From an uncultured Anaerolineae bacterium (GTDB taxonomy: Bacteria > Chloroflexota > Anaerolineae > Anaerolineales > Villigracilaceae), in contig CAIWAX010000008.1 in NCBI GenBank assembly GCA_903910795.1, forward strand, positions 1 through 33,134: a DNA stretch of 33,134 nt, written 5' to 3'. Positions 32,743 through 33,134 of the stretch are shown piece after piece. The position numbers and the translations under genes were made by a program. The notes under the pieces were generated by a model. The model searched no databases. It was not told the origin of the DNA and worked only from the letters and a program-made list of their open reading frames with translations. Position 1 is the stretch's first letter, and the number at the start of each line of letters is the position of its first letter.

Positions 32743-33134
32743 TTAGCGGTGAGCGGCAGCCGGCAATGTCTTGCCAAAGTACCGTTTCTGGAAGAAAAAG
32801 GCCACGTTCACCAGCCCAATCATGACCGGCACTTCGATCAGGGGGCCAATCACCGCCGCAAAGGCCGCGCCGCTGTTGATGCCAAAAACCCCAACCGCCA
32901 CCGCGATGGCAAGTTCAAAATTATTGGAAGCGGCCGTAAAGGAAAGGGTTGCAGTCTTCGAATAATCCGCGCCGATGGATTTTCCCAGGAAAAAGCTCAG
33001 CAGGAACATGACCACAAAATAAATTAAAAGCGGGATGGCAATACGCACCACGTCAAACGGCAACTGCACGATCAGGTTGCCTTTGAGTGAAAACATAACA
33101 ATGATGGTAAAGAGCAAAGCAATCAGAGTCATCG
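32743..33134 (-). CDS. ACR3-type arsenite efflux permease (C-terminal part, cut by window)
   Basis: The last about 130 residues of a membrane protein are present; the reading frame continues past the right edge, so the first visible Met is not the start. [20 protein letters not shown] and [21 protein letters not shown] are hallmark sequences of the Acr3/BASS family that expels arsenite. Three to four membrane helices are visible. A full-length member has about 350 residues. ArsR or ArsC genes, if present, would lie off the window to the right. Confidence 0.9.
   Translation of the reverse strand, partial: MTLIALLFTIIVMFSLKGNLIVQLPFDVVRIAIPLLIYFVVMFLLSFFLGKSIGADYSKTATLSFTAASNNFELAIAVAVGVFGINSGAAFAAVIGPLIEVPVMIGLVNVAFFFQKRYFGKTLPAAAHR

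Overview
The window looks like chromosome from a Gram-positive-like or monoderm bacterium of the phylum Chloroflexota, most likely class Anaerolineae. This is an inference from several traits: extracytoplasmic proteins with long Thr/Pro/Ala linkers, membrane-anchored zinc-ribbon proteins, moderate G+C, many small palindromic repeats, and the mix of housekeeping genes. No rRNA or taxonomic marker was searched, so the assignment is provisional. Nearly every gene is on the + strand. The exceptions are the rnc-smc pair (17.2-18.1 kb) and a partial ACR3-type arsenite permease at the right edge.

Left part (0-10.7 kb), accessory. Two paralogous multi-pass membrane proteins lie in tandem. They are followed by a secreted/transmembrane von Willebrand-like protein with a cytoplasmic FHA domain, which overlaps a PP2C protein phosphatase gene; together these look like a phosphothreonine signalling pair. 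Next come an aldo/keto reductase and a short-chain dehydrogenase. After them is the broken remnant of a hybrid histidine kinase and its HPt partner, both with in-frame stops, followed by an intact receiver-nucleotide cyclase and a PHP-type phosphoesterase.

Middle (10.7-24.8 kb), mostly core. The rpsF-ssb-rpsR operon has a candidate S6:S18 autoregulatory leader and is followed by a membrane-anchored parvulin. A long bidirectional terminator separates it from the convergent rnc-smc pair. Then come a second aldo/keto reductase, a hemolysin III-family membrane protein, tmRNA (ssrA), an HtrA-like lipoprotein protease and dnaK.

Right part (24.8-33.1 kb). A C39-like protease/TPR protein, an SbcD/Mre11-type nuclease and a PIG-L deacetylase are tightly spaced. 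They are followed by greA, lysS, two membrane zinc-ribbon proteins (one carrying an NHL propeller) and the arsenite permease fragment.

The most distinctive feature is the repeat landscape. A roughly 280-bp non-autonomous element at 19202-19479 has 16-bp terminal inverted repeats and a perfect 8-bp target duplication. It has truncated or rearranged relatives at 1-103, 5284-5419 and 7272-7470. The 7272 copy ends exactly where the hybrid kinase remnant begins, which suggests a deletion at the element edge. Two further small repeat families occur both between genes and in frame inside genes: a GTAGAGACGTTGC palindrome in a membrane protein, and a CCCGCAGGGTA repeat in the SMC hinge. I saw no CRISPR array, integrase, transposase or recognisable defence island.
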